Source of the DNA: Enterococcus mundtii
Lineage (GTDB): Bacteria > Bacillota > Bacilli > Lactobacillales > Enterococcaceae
Direction: 5' to 3'
Assembly (NCBI RefSeq): GCF_002813755.1
Contig: NZ_CP018061.1
Coordinates: forward strand, 3,214,001 to 3,278,000
Length of the DNA stretch: 64,000 nt
Made by a program: the position numbers and the translations under genes. Below, in pieces: positions 43,784 to 52,470 of the stretch. The stretch's first letter is position 1. Each line of letters begins with the position of its first letter. Below the pieces are notes generated by a model. The model worked only from the letters and a program-made list of their open reading frames with translations. It did not search any database and was not told where the DNA came from.

Positions 43784-45082
43784 ATGGTATTAAATTTTGT
43801 CATATTATTTTTTATGATAGCAATCACTGCTTTTTTTGTTGCGAGTGAATTTGCTTTGGTAAAAATCAGACGTTCCCGTTTAGAGCAATTGGAAAAAGAC
43901 GACGTGAAGAACGCCAAACTAGCGCTGCATGTGACCCATCATTTAGACGATTATTTATCTGCAAGTCAGTTGGGTATCACATTGACAGGCTTGATCATTG
44001 GTTGGGTTGGCGAAGGTTCTGTGGCAGCATTGTTGGAACCTTGGATCGGTCAGCTTCCGATCGGACGGGGAATAAGTGCAACGATCTCTGTCGCATTAGG
44101 GTTCATTCTGGTGACGTATGTCGACGTTGTGGTGGGGGAACTTTTGCCGAAAAGTTATAGTATCGTCAATACGGAACAAGTTGTGTTATTCGTAGTCAGA
44201 CCCTTGCATTATTTTTATCTGGCGATGTTTCCTTTCATCTGGGTATTGAATCATTCGGCAGCAAGCTTAGGTAAATTGCTAGGCGTGAAACTAGTATCAG
44301 AAGGTGAAGAAACACTCTCGCAAGAAGAATTGACTTTAGTTGCCCTCAATTCTTACCAGCAAGGTGAGTTGACAAAGGATGAATACCAGTACTTAGAAAA
44401 TGTCTTTGAATTTGATGACACACTGGCAAAAGACATTCAAGTAGATCGGACATCGATGCAAGTATTTGATGCGTCAGATACAGTCAAACAAGCCATCAAG
44501 GAATCGATTGAACGTGGGCATACGAGATATCCTGTCATACTGGAATCCAAAGATAATGTGTTAGGATACGTGACATTACCTGCGTTGATCAAACAATCTT
44601 TAGAAGATGACCAGATAACGGTGGAGTCTCTGATTGAAGAACCAATCGTGACAGCAGAAACTATCCCCATCAAAAAACTATTGACGATCATGCGAAGAAA
44701 AGGAAAACATATAGCGATCTTAAAGGATGAATATGGTGGGACAAGTGGACTTGTCACGATCGAGGATATTTTAGAAGAGATCGTCGGTGAGATTCGAGAT
44801 GAAACAGATGTGGACCAAGCATTGATTGCGAAACAAGCAGATGGCAGCTATATTGTTTCAGGTAAATTGACACTTGATGATTTTGAGCGCTACTTCAATG
44901 AGGATGTTCCAGAATTTGAAGAAACGAATTTTATCACTCTGGCTGGCTTTATGTCAAGCTATCAAAAAGAGATCGAACCAGGTACAGTGATTACGATTGG
45001 ACAATTCAAATTTACAGTTTTGGAATATGATCATGCACATATCGACTATTTCAACTTGGTGATTTTACCAACGAATCCATAG
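43784..45082 (+). CDS. CNNM/CorC-type membrane protein with CBS domains (hemolysin C family)
   Basis: A 432-residue protein in the CNNM/CorB group. A DUF21 membrane domain with three to four helices comes first (FFVASEFALVKIRRSRLEQL, GVGEGSV-type GWVGEGSVAALLEP). A CBS pair follows (residues about 200-325, with GHTRYPVILESKDNVLGYV and ILKDEYGGTSGLVTIEDILE). The C-terminal CorC_HlyC domain reads VSGKLTLDDF. Relatives export magnesium or sodium; the old hemolysin label is not functional evidence. The frame opens at 43742, but GAGG with eight bases spacing favours the ATG at 43784. Confidence 0.9.
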   Translation: MVLNFVILFFMIAITAFFVASEFALVKIRRSRLEQLEKDDVKNAKLALHVTHHLDDYLSASQLGITLTGLIIGWVGEGSVAALLEPWIGQLPIGRGISATISVALGFILVTYVDVVVGELLPKSYSIVNTEQVVLFVVRPLHYFYLAMFPFIWVLNHSAASLGKLLGVKLVSEGEETLSQEELTLVALNSYQQGELTKDEYQYLENVFEFDDTLAKDIQVDRTSMQVFDASDTVKQAIKESIERGHTRYPVILESKDNVLGYVTLPALIKQSLEDDQITVESLIEEPIVTAETIPIKKLLTIMRRKGKHIAILKDEYGGTSGLVTIEDILEEIVGEIRDETDVDQALIAKQADGSYIVSGKLTLDDFERYFNEDVPEFEETNFITLAGFMSSYQKEIEPGTVITIGQFKFTVLEYDHAHIDYFNLVILPTNP

Positions 45083-45083
45083 A

Positions 45084-45125
45084 AAAAAAGTGTTCTTCCC
45101 GTAGTATAGGAGGAACACTTTTTTT
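45084..45125. terminator. Bidirectional terminator between the CNNM-type and MATE genes
   Basis: AAAAAAAGTGTTCTTCC pairs with GGAGGAACACTTTTTTT. Confidence 0.9.
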
Positions 45126-45128
45126 AAT

Positions 45129-46505
45129 CTAATAACTGATTTCAGCATCTTCAATTGAAAATTGCTGTTGTTCGGCATCTAGCTGTTTCAAATGTTTCAC
45201 AGCGCGGATATAAGAGTAAAGCAAGACAATGACAGAACCAGCCCAAGCGAGTGGTGAAGCAAGAGCAGCACCTGGATAGCCCCAGATTCCAGTCAGAATG
45301 ATTGCAGCGAAAGAACGCATGATCAGTTCCATCATCCCTGCAATCGTCGGTACTTTACTTTGACCAAGTCCTTGTAATGTGTAACGTAAGATAAATAGGA
45401 TAGCTAAGATCCAGTAAAGGGAGCCGTTGATGTTGAAATACGTTTGTGCCAAATCAAAAACGACAGTTTCATTTGGGCTGACAAACAAGCTCACCAATGG
45501 TCGACCAAGGAAAATGACAATTGCTCCGGCTAAGAAACTAAAGCCGATACTCATCACTAATGTTTGACGAACGCCTTTTAAGATACGCCCATATTGTTTC
45601 GCTCCATAGTTTTGTGCTGCAAAAGTCGCCATCGCAATCCCAAAGGACATCATAGGTTGAACAGCAAATTGATCGATTCGACCAGCTGCGGCTTGGGCAG
45701 CTACGACATCTGTACCTAAGCTGTTTAATGCAGATTGCAAGACGATTGCACCAATCGCAATGATCGAAGATTGGAAAGCCATTGGTAAAGCAACATTCAA
45801 ATGCATACGGATCTCTTGTTTATCGAACGAAAAATCTTTTTTACGTAATTGAAGCATTGGGATCTTTTTCTTGATATAGACGATACATAATAGACTAGAA
45901 GCAATTTGCGCAATCACTGTTGCAATAGCAGCACCTTCTACTCCCATACCGAAGTTGATAATAAAGATCAAATCCAAGACAACGTTGATAATTACCGCAA
46001 CGATCAAAAAGAGTAAAGGCGTTCGACTATCACCAAGTGCGCGAATAACATTTGACAATAAATTGAAGCTGACGGCAGCAAAGATTCCCCATAGGATGAT
46101 CACGATGAATGTTTGTGCTTCATCAATGATATCTGCAGGTGTTTGCATCAACTGGAGCATCGGACGAATAAATACTAAGCTAAGGACAGTTAAAATCACA
46201 GTAACAATGACACTAATCATGACACTTGTAGCAAAACTTTTTTTCAACCCACGGAAGTCTTTCGCACCATATCGTTGTGCTGTAATAATGGCTAAACCAG
46301 CGGTTAGACCTTGAGCAAAGCCAATAATCAAGAAAGTTAAACCACCGGTAGCTCCTACAGCCGCTAGTGAGTTTTTCCCTAATGTCTGCCCAACGATGAT
46401 CATATCGACCATGTTGTAAAACTGCTGAAAAACATTGCCTATCAATAAAGGGACAGTAAATAGCAAAATCAGTTTGGCTGGGCTTCCTTTTGTTAAATCG
46501 CGCAT
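45129..46505 (-). CDS. MATE-family multidrug/toxin exporter
   Basis: A 458-residue twelve-helix antiporter of the DinF/NorM-like MATE superfamily. It starts MRDLTKGSPAKLILLFTVPL, the usual MATE opening, with FQQFYNMVDMIIVGQTLG, ALGDSRTPLLFLI near residue 155 and the second-half GLGQSKVPTIAGMMELIMR. Substrates cannot be inferred. A double CodY-like site lies about 110 bases upstream. It is convergent with the CNNM-type gene. Confidence 0.9.
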   Translation of the reverse strand: MRDLTKGSPAKLILLFTVPLLIGNVFQQFYNMVDMIIVGQTLGKNSLAAVGATGGLTFLIIGFAQGLTAGLAIITAQRYGAKDFRGLKKSFATSVMISVIVTVILTVLSLVFIRPMLQLMQTPADIIDEAQTFIVIILWGIFAAVSFNLLSNVIRALGDSRTPLLFLIVAVIINVVLDLIFIINFGMGVEGAAIATVIAQIASSLLCIVYIKKKIPMLQLRKKDFSFDKQEIRMHLNVALPMAFQSSIIAIGAIVLQSALNSLGTDVVAAQAAAGRIDQFAVQPMMSFGIAMATFAAQNYGAKQYGRILKGVRQTLVMSIGFSFLAGAIVIFLGRPLVSLFVSPNETVVFDLAQTYFNINGSLYWILAILFILRYTLQGLGQSKVPTIAGMMELIMRSFAAIILTGIWGYPGAALASPLAWAGSVIVLLYSYIRAVKHLKQLDAEQQQFSIEDAEISY

Positions 46506-46610
46506 CTTGTAAACTCCTTATTTCTTTTAAAATTTAGTTAGTAGTATATAGTGTTTACCCTTGGAATACCAATTAGAATCTGATGATAAATAAATAGCTA
46601 AAATGCTTTA

Positions 46611-46636
46611 TGTTTTCTGAAAATTTTCAGAGAAGG
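46611..46636. promoter_or_regulatory. Overlapping CodY-like boxes upstream of the MATE gene
   Basis: TGTTTTCTGAAAATT matches 13 of 15 CodY positions and the overlapping AATTTTCAGAGAAGG matches 12. Overlapping, six-base-phased CodY motifs are typical of real sites. Confidence 0.55.
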
Positions 46637-46648
46637 TCATCATAAAAG

Positions 46649-46700
46649 TAGCCAAGAAGTGAGTCTGCGATGAAAATCAAAGAGTCAACTTACTTGGCTA
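46649..46700 (-). terminator. Imperfect terminator after the DUF960 gene
   Basis: TAGCCAAG pairs with CTTGGCTA with a partly paired interior; on the minus strand CTTTTATG follows, a weak T run. Confidence 0.5.
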
Positions 46701-46722
46701 TCGTGCAAAACAAAGGGTTTTT

Positions 46723-47046
46723 TTAGTATTGTTTAATTTCACTTGGGAGAAGAATGGTTTCTCTGGTCCCATCATCATAGGCAAATACTTGCGCCGGATA
46801 CTGTGGAGAATAAGGGAATGGTAAATCGATCCCCATCTCGACGGTACTGCCTGCTTGAGAAAAATGCAAGGTTACTTTCCCATGATTGTTGATTAAATCA
46901 AAAGCTAAAATATTATCTAATGGAATAACACCCTTAAGGTCTAAATCAATAACGAACCAGATACTATCGATCAGTTCATCTGGTAAACTTGATACCACAC
47001 CTAGTGATGCGTATCGATTACGGCTATTATCAAAACTTTCAAACAT
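46723..47046 (-). CDS. DUF960-family small protein
   Basis: A 107-residue soluble protein. The segments NRYASLGVVSSLPDELIDSIWF near the start, VIPLDNILAFDLINNHGKVTLHFSQ in the middle and YPAQVFAYDDG near the end follow the pattern of DUF960 proteins of lactic acid bacteria. The function is unknown. GGAGG at the start, monocistronic. The family label is my best match from memory and should be treated as moderate. Confidence 0.65.
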   Translation of the reverse strand: MFESFDNSRNRYASLGVVSSLPDELIDSIWFVIDLDLKGVIPLDNILAFDLINNHGKVTLHFSQAGSTVEMGIDLPFPYSPQYPAQVFAYDDGTRETILLPSEIKQY

Positions 47047-47322
47047 CGGCTTAGCCTCCTTTGTCTAAAAAACCGAAATGACGAGAACAACATATTATTA
47101 TCAGGATAAACGAGTTATACTTTTTTAACGTTGGTTCATTCTAATAAACATTTATACAAAATGCAACAATATTTGCATACTTTTTTTCAAAGTATAAGAA
47201 ACTTTTAAGAGGACTTCAAGAAACCTTACTATATAAGGGTTTTTGCGCTTATCAAAAAAACAAATAAGGGTTGATAAATAGGAATATACCATTCTTAAAA
47301 CAATTTATTTTTAAGTGGGAAT

Positions 47323-47361
47323 TAAAAAAAACGAAGCAATGACACAAGTCACTGCTTCGTT
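47323..47361 (-). terminator. rplY terminator
   Basis: AACGAAGCA-ATGAC pairs with GTCAC-TGCTTCGTT; on the minus strand eight T residues follow. The rest of 47047-47322 is AT-rich with no recognised feature. Confidence 0.88.
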
Positions 47362-47374
47362 GATCAAAAGACGT

Positions 47375-47983
47375 TTATTCTTCAGTTGAACCAATCACTT
47401 CTGGTTCTGCTGCTTCACCAGTTGATTCTTCTTCTTCTGTTGGTGCAACAACTGCGGCGATTTGTTCTTCTCCATCAGTAATGATCGTGTATGCGTCATT
47501 TTTTGGTAGATCCGCTACAGTGATCGAATCACCTAATGCTAAATCAGTGATATCCACTTCGATGTTTTCTGGTAATTGATCTGGCGTAGCAGAAACAATC
47601 ACAGTATATAGGTTTTGAGCCAATACACCACCAGATTTCACACCAGTAGATTCGCCAACAAGGACAATTTCTGTTTCGACTTCTGTTTCTTCTGTCATAT
47701 TAACAGATAGGAACTCCACGTGTTCTAATTGGTTGGTAAATGTGTTTGATTGGACTTTATGAACAAGTGTGTTGACTTTTTTTCCTTCAATATTCATTGT
47801 GATAACTGTGTTTGCGGCATTCTCACGCAATACTTTACTAAATGTCGCACGATCAAATGAAATTGGCGTGCTTTCTACATTGTAGCCATAAACGATTGCA
47901 GGAACTTTTCCTTCATGACGCAATTTGTTTCTCAATGAACGGGGACGTACTTCTCTTTTACTTACTTCTAATGATACTGACAT
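47375..47983 (-). CDS. rplY: 50S ribosomal protein L25 / general stress protein Ctc
   Basis: A 202-residue 5S-rRNA-binding protein with the TL5/Ctc layout. The N-terminal L25 domain (LEVSKREVRPRSLRNKLRHE, VPAIVYGY) is followed by a beta-rich C-terminal domain (VSATPDQLPENIEVDITDLA near residue 130) and an acidic tail (EEEESTGEAAEPEVIGSTEE). Ctc is induced by stress in Bacillus. The frame is open to a TTG at 47989, but AGGAGG favours the ATG at 47983. Confidence 0.93.
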   Translation of the reverse strand: MSVSLEVSKREVRPRSLRNKLRHEGKVPAIVYGYNVESTPISFDRATFSKVLRENAANTVITMNIEGKKVNTLVHKVQSNTFTNQLEHVEFLSVNMTEETEVETEIVLVGESTGVKSGGVLAQNLYTVIVSATPDQLPENIEVDITDLALGDSITVADLPKNDAYTIITDGEEQIAAVVAPTEEEESTGEAAEPEVIGSTEE

Positions 47984-48094
47984 AACCAAAATTCCTCCTT
48001 AAAATGTGACTGTCTGCTTTGGTGTCAGACAGATTTTATTTAAGTGAATGTCACATGGTCTCTTGCACATTATCAGGTAGCGCGAAAAAACGCA

Positions 48095-48116
48095 AAAAGA
48101 CAGATGCGCGCATCTG
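48095..48116 (-). terminator. Attenuator-like hairpin in the rplY leader
   Basis: The perfect palindrome CAGATGCGCGCATCTG (48101-48116) is followed on the minus strand by TCTTTTTG. It lies between the probable promoter and rplY, 110 bases upstream of the gene, so it could end transcription early. L25 or stress control through it is inference. Confidence 0.55.
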
Positions 48117-48196
48117 CCCTTAAAAAGTCAGGATTCAACTTTTCTCCACCAGGTCATTACGCTGTGTATGAGAAATCCAATTCACTTTACTCTTTA

Positions 48197-48225
48197 ACCG
48201 TAACGCGAATTTCTAAGTAAGTCAA
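48197..48225 (-). promoter_or_regulatory. Possible rplY promoter
   Basis: TTGACT (48220-48225), 17 bases, TACGGT (48197-48202) on the minus strand; the -10 is weak. Confidence 0.4.
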
Positions 48226-48247
48226 GGAAACAACTTAACGTTTCCAT

Positions 48248-48276
48248 TTTGCATGATGTACGATTCAGGTTATAAT
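48248..48276 (+). promoter_or_regulatory. rsuA promoter
   Basis: TTTGCA (48248-48253), 17 bases, TATAAT (48271-48276), about 30 bases before the ATG. Confidence 0.75.
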
Positions 48277-48304
48277 GCGTATGTAGCTAGGAAAGGAAGC
48301 AGTT

Positions 48305-49021
48305 ATGCGGTTAGATAAATTAATAGAAAAAGAATTAGAAACATCACGTAAAGAGATGAAACGACTTTTTGCGATGAAACTCGTACGTATCGATGGTAAA
48401 GTGGAACAGAAACAGAATCGTAATGTGGATAGTTTGCTCCACTGTATCGAAGTGGATGGCGTAAATCTACATACAAATGAAGTATACTTTATGCTGAATA
48501 AACCCAAAAAAGCTGTAACAGCGGTGACAGACGTTCACAAAACGACCGTTATCGATTTGTTGGCTTCAGCCGACCGCACCCAGCCTTTGTATCCAGTGGG
48601 GCGATTAGATCGTGATACAACAGGGTTATCGCTAATCACTTCAAATGGACAATTAGGCTATGAAATGTTACTGCCTGAGAAGAAAGTGAAGAAAACATAC
48701 GTAGCAGTTGTCAATGAACAAGTGACAGAAGCTGATCAAGTTGCTTTTGAAAAAGGGATCATCTTTGATAGTGGCTATCAGTGTTTGCCAGCCCATCTAG
48801 AAGTCTTGGATATCCAACAAGGACAAAGTATCGTACGCCTGACGATCCAAGAAGGAAAATTCCACCAAGTGAAAAAAATGTTTTTGGCTTGTGGGAAAAA
48901 AGTGACAGCATTACAACGCATCAGCATGGGTCCATTACAGTTAGATCCACATTTAGCTGAAGGTTCATATCGTTCATTGACGTTAGACGAACTAAAAAAA
49001 CTAAAAAAATATTTTAAATAA
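48305..49021 (+). CDS. rsuA: 16S rRNA pseudouridine synthase, RsuA family
   Basis: A 238-residue enzyme that turns a specific uridine of small-subunit rRNA into pseudouridine. It opens with an S4-like RNA-binding domain (MRLDKLIEKELETSRKEMKR) and has the catalytic GRLDRDTTGL with its Asp near residue 101, followed by VRLTIQEGKFHQVKKMF. RsuA and RluB/E look alike; RsuA is preferred because the S4 domain is followed closely by the short catalytic domain. AAAGGAAG ribosome site. Confidence 0.9.
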   Translation: MRLDKLIEKELETSRKEMKRLFAMKLVRIDGKVEQKQNRNVDSLLHCIEVDGVNLHTNEVYFMLNKPKKAVTAVTDVHKTTVIDLLASADRTQPLYPVGRLDRDTTGLSLITSNGQLGYEMLLPEKKVKKTYVAVVNEQVTEADQVAFEKGIIFDSGYQCLPAHLEVLDIQQGQSIVRLTIQEGKFHQVKKMFLACGKKVTALQRISMGPLQLDPHLAEGSYRSLTLDELKKLKKYFK

Positions 49022-49092
49022 TAAAAGTGAATTGGGTATTTCATTCGATGGATTTGTATTACACTCCTAATAGGAGTAAGAGGTGATGTTCT

Positions 49093-49299
49093 ATGTCTGG
49101 AATCGAAGGAAAAGACAAAATTAACGAAAAAAAGAAAGTTCAAGTGAATATCAATAAGAATTTAGCTACTGACGTCGAAAGCATTTTAGATTCATTAGGA
49201 GTAAATCCGTCTATCGTAATCACTGCTAACAACCTAACAACCCACGAAAATGCAAATAAACGAAACATTAAATATAGAAGAAATAGGAGAATTAGATGA
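49093..49299 (+). CDS. RelB/DinJ-like small protein, probably truncated or diverged antitoxin
   Basis: A 68-residue protein. Residues 15-43 (KVQVNINKNLATDVESIL then DSLGVNPSIVITA) follow the ribbon-helix-helix N-terminus of RelB/DinJ antitoxins. After that the expected toxin-binding segment (usually ending L-P-F) is replaced by an Asn/Lys/Arg-rich tail. No toxin gene follows; instead its TGA overlaps the ATG of the HAD nucleotidase gene. It could be an orphan DNA-binding regulator, or the remains of a toxin-antitoxin locus. AGGAGTAAGAGGTG lies in front of the ATG. Confidence 0.65.
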   Translation: MSGIEGKDKINEKKKVQVNINKNLATDVESILDSLGVNPSIVITANNLTTHENANKRNIKYRRNRRIR

Positions 49300-49991
49300 A
49301 ATATCATACATTATTATTCGACGTAGATGATACGTTATTAGATTTTCAACAAACAGAAGCAGAAGCCTTGCACCAACTCTTTGCGGAACAAGGCATTGAA
49401 CTGACACCAGAGATCAGAACAAGTTATAAAGCATTGAATCATCATTTATGGCGAGAATTTGAAAAAGGGCAGATGACAAGAGATGAAGTGACAGGCAACC
49501 GCTTTGGTCTGTTGTTCCAACAGTTCGGCAAGACAGTAGATAGCCAAGCAATGGATCAACGTTATCGACATTATTTGAATCAGGGCCATCATTGGATTCC
49601 TGGAAGCCATGAATTACTGGAAGCAGTGTCAAGTGAAGCTGAACTTTATATAGTGACGAATGGGGTTTCTCAAACCCAACATCGACGATTAACAGATGCT
49701 CGGATGATCCATTATTTTCGAGAAATTTTTGTCTCAGAAGCAATTGGCGCACAAAAGCCAATGAAGGCTTTTTTTGATCACGTGTTTGCTAATATTCCTG
49801 AGTTGGACAAAGAACGAACGGTGATTATCGGTGATTCACTGACTTCGGATATCAAAGGTGGAAATGAAGCAGGGATCGATACGATCTGGTTCAATAAAAA
49901 TAAGTTGCCTGAAATACCAGAGATCCAACCAACCTATCGGATTGATTCTTTAGAAGAACTTTACCTGCTCTTGGAAATCTCACCTCATTAA
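49296..49991 (+). CDS. YjjG-family HAD pyrimidine nucleotidase
   Basis: A 231-residue HAD-fold nucleotidase. Motif I is LLFDVDDTLLDFQQTEAEAL (residues 6-25), VTNGVSQTQHRRL near residue 112 is motif II, Lys in GAQKPMKAFFDHVF motif III, and GDSLTSDIKGGNEAGID motif IV. The YjjG group hydrolyses dUMP, UMP and damaged pyrimidine monophosphates. Its start overlaps the RelB-like stop. The uridine kinase gene udk follows after 83 bases, which fits pyrimidine metabolism. Confidence 0.88.
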   Translation: MKYHTLLFDVDDTLLDFQQTEAEALHQLFAEQGIELTPEIRTSYKALNHHLWREFEKGQMTRDEVTGNRFGLLFQQFGKTVDSQAMDQRYRHYLNQGHHWIPGSHELLEAVSSEAELYIVTNGVSQTQHRRLTDARMIHYFREIFVSEAIGAQKPMKAFFDHVFANIPELDKERTVIIGDSLTSDIKGGNEAGIDTIWFNKNKLPEIPEIQPTYRIDSLEELYLLLEISPH

Positions 49992-50074
49992 TTTTCAGAA
50001 AAATAGTGCATTTTCCTTTTTTTTCGCTATAATAGATTAGAATGAAAAAACGGATATGAAAGAGGTTTTAGTCA

Positions 50075-50704
50075 ATGACAAAAAGCAAGCCAATTATCAT
50101 TGGTGTGACGGGCGGATCGGGAAGCGGAAAGACAAGCGTCAGCCGAGGGATTTTTAGTCACTTTCCAGACCACTCCATCATGATGCTTGAACAAGATTCT
50201 TACTATAAAGATCAAAGTCATCTTAGCTTTGAAGAACGGTTGAATACAAACTACGATCATCCTTTTGCCTTTGATAATGAACTGCTGATCCAGCACGTTG
50301 AAAAACTACTGAACTATGAAGCCATTGAAAAACCAGTCTATGATTATGTTGCCCATACGAGAAGTCAAGCAACAATCATCCAAGAACCAAAAGAAGTGAT
50401 TATTTTGGAAGGTATCTTGATTTTAGAAGACGAGCGTTTACGTGATTTGATGGATATCAAGATCTATGTAGATACAGACGATGACATTCGGATCATTCGC
50501 CGCATCAAACGTGACATGGAAGAGCGCGGCCGTACCTTAGATTCTGTGATCGAACAATATTTAACAGTCGTTAAGCCGATGTATCATCAGTTTATTGAAC
50601 CAACAAAACGTTACGCTGATATTATCGTTCCAGAAGGTGGCGAAAATCACGTAGCTATCGACTTGATCACAACGAAAGTTGCTAGTTTTTTGAATCACCA
50701 GTAA
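50075..50704 (+). CDS. udk: Uridine kinase
   Basis: A 209-residue kinase that phosphorylates uridine and cytidine with ATP or GTP. P-loop GGSGSGKTS is at residues 13-21, the substrate-binding NYDHPFAFD near residue 60, and the lid [20 protein letters not shown] near residue 150. A GAGG site precedes the ATG. It acts in pyrimidine salvage. Confidence 0.97.
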   Translation: MTKSKPIIIGVTGGSGSGKTSVSRGIFSHFPDHSIMMLEQDSYYKDQSHLSFEERLNTNYDHPFAFDNELLIQHVEKLLNYEAIEKPVYDYVAHTRSQATIIQEPKEVIILEGILILEDERLRDLMDIKIYVDTDDDIRIIRRIKRDMEERGRTLDSVIEQYLTVVKPMYHQFIEPTKRYADIIVPEGGENHVAIDLITTKVASFLNHQ

Positions 50705-50748
50705 AAAGTTAAGAACAGGTGTTAGAACTGAAGTAGTCGTTATGCCTA

Positions 50749-50925
50749 TCTTCTAAAACCAAATAAACGGCGTTTTATAAGTAACTTCTGCGGGTAATCA
50801 GTCATAAAGAAGTGCTCAAATCCGAGAAATAAGCGTGAAAAACCGAAAATTTTTCTTCAAATTTTTGGGATTTCACGCTTATTTCTGAAGGAGCTTCTTC
50901 ACGTTGTTTATTCGGGCTTAGGAGG
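50749..50925. repeat. Single long palindromic element of the AATAAACGG family
   Basis: Outer arms TCTTCTAAAACCAAATAAACGG and the reverse of CGTTGTTTATTCGGGCTTAGG enclose an inner hairpin, AGAAATAAGCGTGAAA with TTTCACGCTTATTTCT (50825-50887). The CCAAATAAACGGCGTT end resembles CCTTGATAAACGGTGTT of the 119-bp repeats, so it looks like a diverged, larger relative. It is noncoding and fills most of the udk-TVP38 gap. Confidence 0.7.
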
Positions 50926-51035
50926 CACAAGAGGATCAAGCTTCTGTTGCACGAAGTTGCATACGACGATTTTGTAGTTGTTCATTACTTGTTCTTTTAT
51001 GAAACATAGAAAAATGAAAAGTGTAGGAGAAGCGT

Positions 51036-51638
51036 ATGGCTGAGAAGAAAACATGGGTACATAGAACCATCCAAGTCGCACCACTCGTTGGATTAAGTAT
51101 TTTTTTCATATTGATCATGTATGGTTATCGACATGGCATCTTTCAATCGGCAGATTCTTTGCAGCAATTCATGCAACAGTTTGGGAGCTATGCGATCATT
51201 TTATTTATTCTTATCCAAATCATCCAAGTGATCATTCCGATTCTGCCAGGAGGGATTTCTTCTGTTGCAGGGATGTTGATGTTTGGAAATGTCTTTGGGT
51301 TGCTGTATAGTTGTATTGGCTTGATTATTGGTGAAGCAATCGGCTTTTTATTCGTGCGTTATTATGGTACGAGTTTTGTCCGTTTTATCTTATCACCAAA
51401 AAAATTTCAAAAATTTGAACAGCTAGTCATTGAAAAAACAAACAATATCAAAAAGGTATTGATCGTTACTTTACTTTTGCCTTTTGCGCCAGATGATTTG
51501 ATTTGTCTCGTCGCTGGGTTGACGAAGCTTTCATTTAGAGAATACATGCAAATCGTTATTCTTTTAAAACCTTGGTCGGTCGCTGTATATAGTATGATCA
51601 TGTTGTTTTTATTCCAACAGGCACAAGGGCATTTTTAG
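51036..51638 (+). CDS. TVP38/TMEM64-family (VTT domain) membrane protein
   Basis: A 200-residue inner-membrane protein of the DedA-related VTT superfamily. Hydrophobic helices surround the conserved LPGGISSVAGMLMFGNVFGL (near residue 67) and GEAIGFLFVRYYG motifs; FAPDDLICLVAGLTKLSFREY is the second conserved block. Relatives act as lipid carrier flippases or scramblases (undecaprenyl phosphate, phosphatidylethanolamine). The specific lipid is unknown. GTAGGAGAAG ribosome site; the GNAT gene follows after 22 bases. Confidence 0.87.
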   Translation: MAEKKTWVHRTIQVAPLVGLSIFFILIMYGYRHGIFQSADSLQQFMQQFGSYAIILFILIQIIQVIIPILPGGISSVAGMLMFGNVFGLLYSCIGLIIGEAIGFLFVRYYGTSFVRFILSPKKFQKFEQLVIEKTNNIKKVLIVTLLLPFAPDDLICLVAGLTKLSFREYMQIVILLKPWSVAVYSMIMLFLFQQAQGHF

Positions 51639-51660
51639 TTCATTGAACGGGGGAGAGTAA

Positions 51661-52152
51661 ATGTTGGAGAAAGTAATAGTAACTGAGAAAGAACTCGATG
51701 AACTCGTGGCAGTTATCCATGACGTATGGCCAGAAGCCTTTACGCCGATCATCGGTCAAAAGCAAGTCGCTTATATGTTGGAAACCTATCAATCAAAAGA
51801 ACAGATTGAAAAAGAATGTGCAACAGGAGTCAATTATTTCTTATTGAAGCTAGATGGGCGGACGGTTGGCTATACTGCTTATGAAAAGATGGGTTCTTCG
51901 ATCTATTTAAGTAAACTCTATATTCTTCGAGAAGTACGAGGGAAAGGTTTGACCTCTGAAATTTTTCGTTGGTACGAACAACTAGCAAAAGAAACAGAAG
52001 CACAGGAGATTTTCTTGCGTGTCAATCAAGGAAATCAACAAGCAATCGCAGTCTATCAACATCAGGGATTTGTCATTGAGGGAGAGTTGATCAGCGATAT
52101 CGGCGAAGGATTTCAAATGGTTGATTATAAAATGAAAAAAAGACTCGCATAA
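51661..52152 (+). CDS. GNAT-family N-acetyltransferase
   Basis: A 163-residue acyl-CoA-dependent acetyltransferase. Motif A is REVRGKGLTSEIF (near residue 98, R-x-x-G-K-G), which binds the pyrophosphate of acetyl-CoA, and motif B is RVNQGNQQAIAVYQHQGFVIEGE (near residue 120). The N-terminal DVWPEAFTPIIGQKQVAYML resembles enzymes near RimI-like and polyamine-type GNATs. The substrate is unknown. It is in a probable operon with the VTT-domain gene. Confidence 0.88.
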   Translation: MLEKVIVTEKELDELVAVIHDVWPEAFTPIIGQKQVAYMLETYQSKEQIEKECATGVNYFLLKLDGRTVGYTAYEKMGSSIYLSKLYILREVRGKGLTSEIFRWYEQLAKETEAQEIFLRVNQGNQQAIAVYQHQGFVIEGELISDIGEGFQMVDYKMKKRLA

Positions 52153-52169
52153 AATGCTTGCTTGTGTTA

Positions 52170-52418
52170 AAGTATACGTTATGCGACGGGTCGAGAAGAT
52201 CTCTGAACGTTAGAGGTCTAATTGATTTTGGCGGCACATGATCCACGGATCACCTACCGGATGTAGGCGTGCTGGACAAGACTTTTGTGGAGAAGGGCTT
52301 GTCTGTCTGAATCTTTCAGGCACCAGTGAGTGGCGAACAGAAATGTTCAACACTCAAAAATAAGCAGGGATTCCCAAATTTGCTAGTCAAATTTTGTGGA
52401 GTTCCTGCTTTTTTTTCT
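52170..52418 (+). ncRNA. Candidate structured small RNA or long leader, unknown class
   Basis: Several helices follow one another. AGATCTCT/AGAGGTCT is at 52197-52219. A three-way junction is closed by GCAC/GTGC (52234/52269) and carries TGATC/GATCA (52239/52248) and CCTAC/GTAGG (52253/52263) hairpins. GACAAG/CTTGTC is at 52275/52298. A strong terminator (AGCAGG...CCTGCTTTTTTTT, about 52362-52418) ends it. No reasonable coding frame is present. It could be a free small RNA or a riboswitch-type leader for the membrane protein at 52587, though a separate TATAAT at 52489 lies between. I cannot assign it to a known family. Confidence 0.5.
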
Positions 52419-52447
52419 ATCGGTTGACTGCGGGTCAGTGTGTTGCT

Positions 52448-52470
52448 TTCACAACCTCTATAGGGTGTTG
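52448..52470. repeat. Remnant end of the TTCACAACCT repeat
   Basis: TTCACAACCTCTATAGGGTG differs from the repeat end TTCACAACCTTGATAAACGGTG by only a few bases; the core is lost. A TATAAT (52489-52494) just downstream may serve the gene at 52587. Confidence 0.55.
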
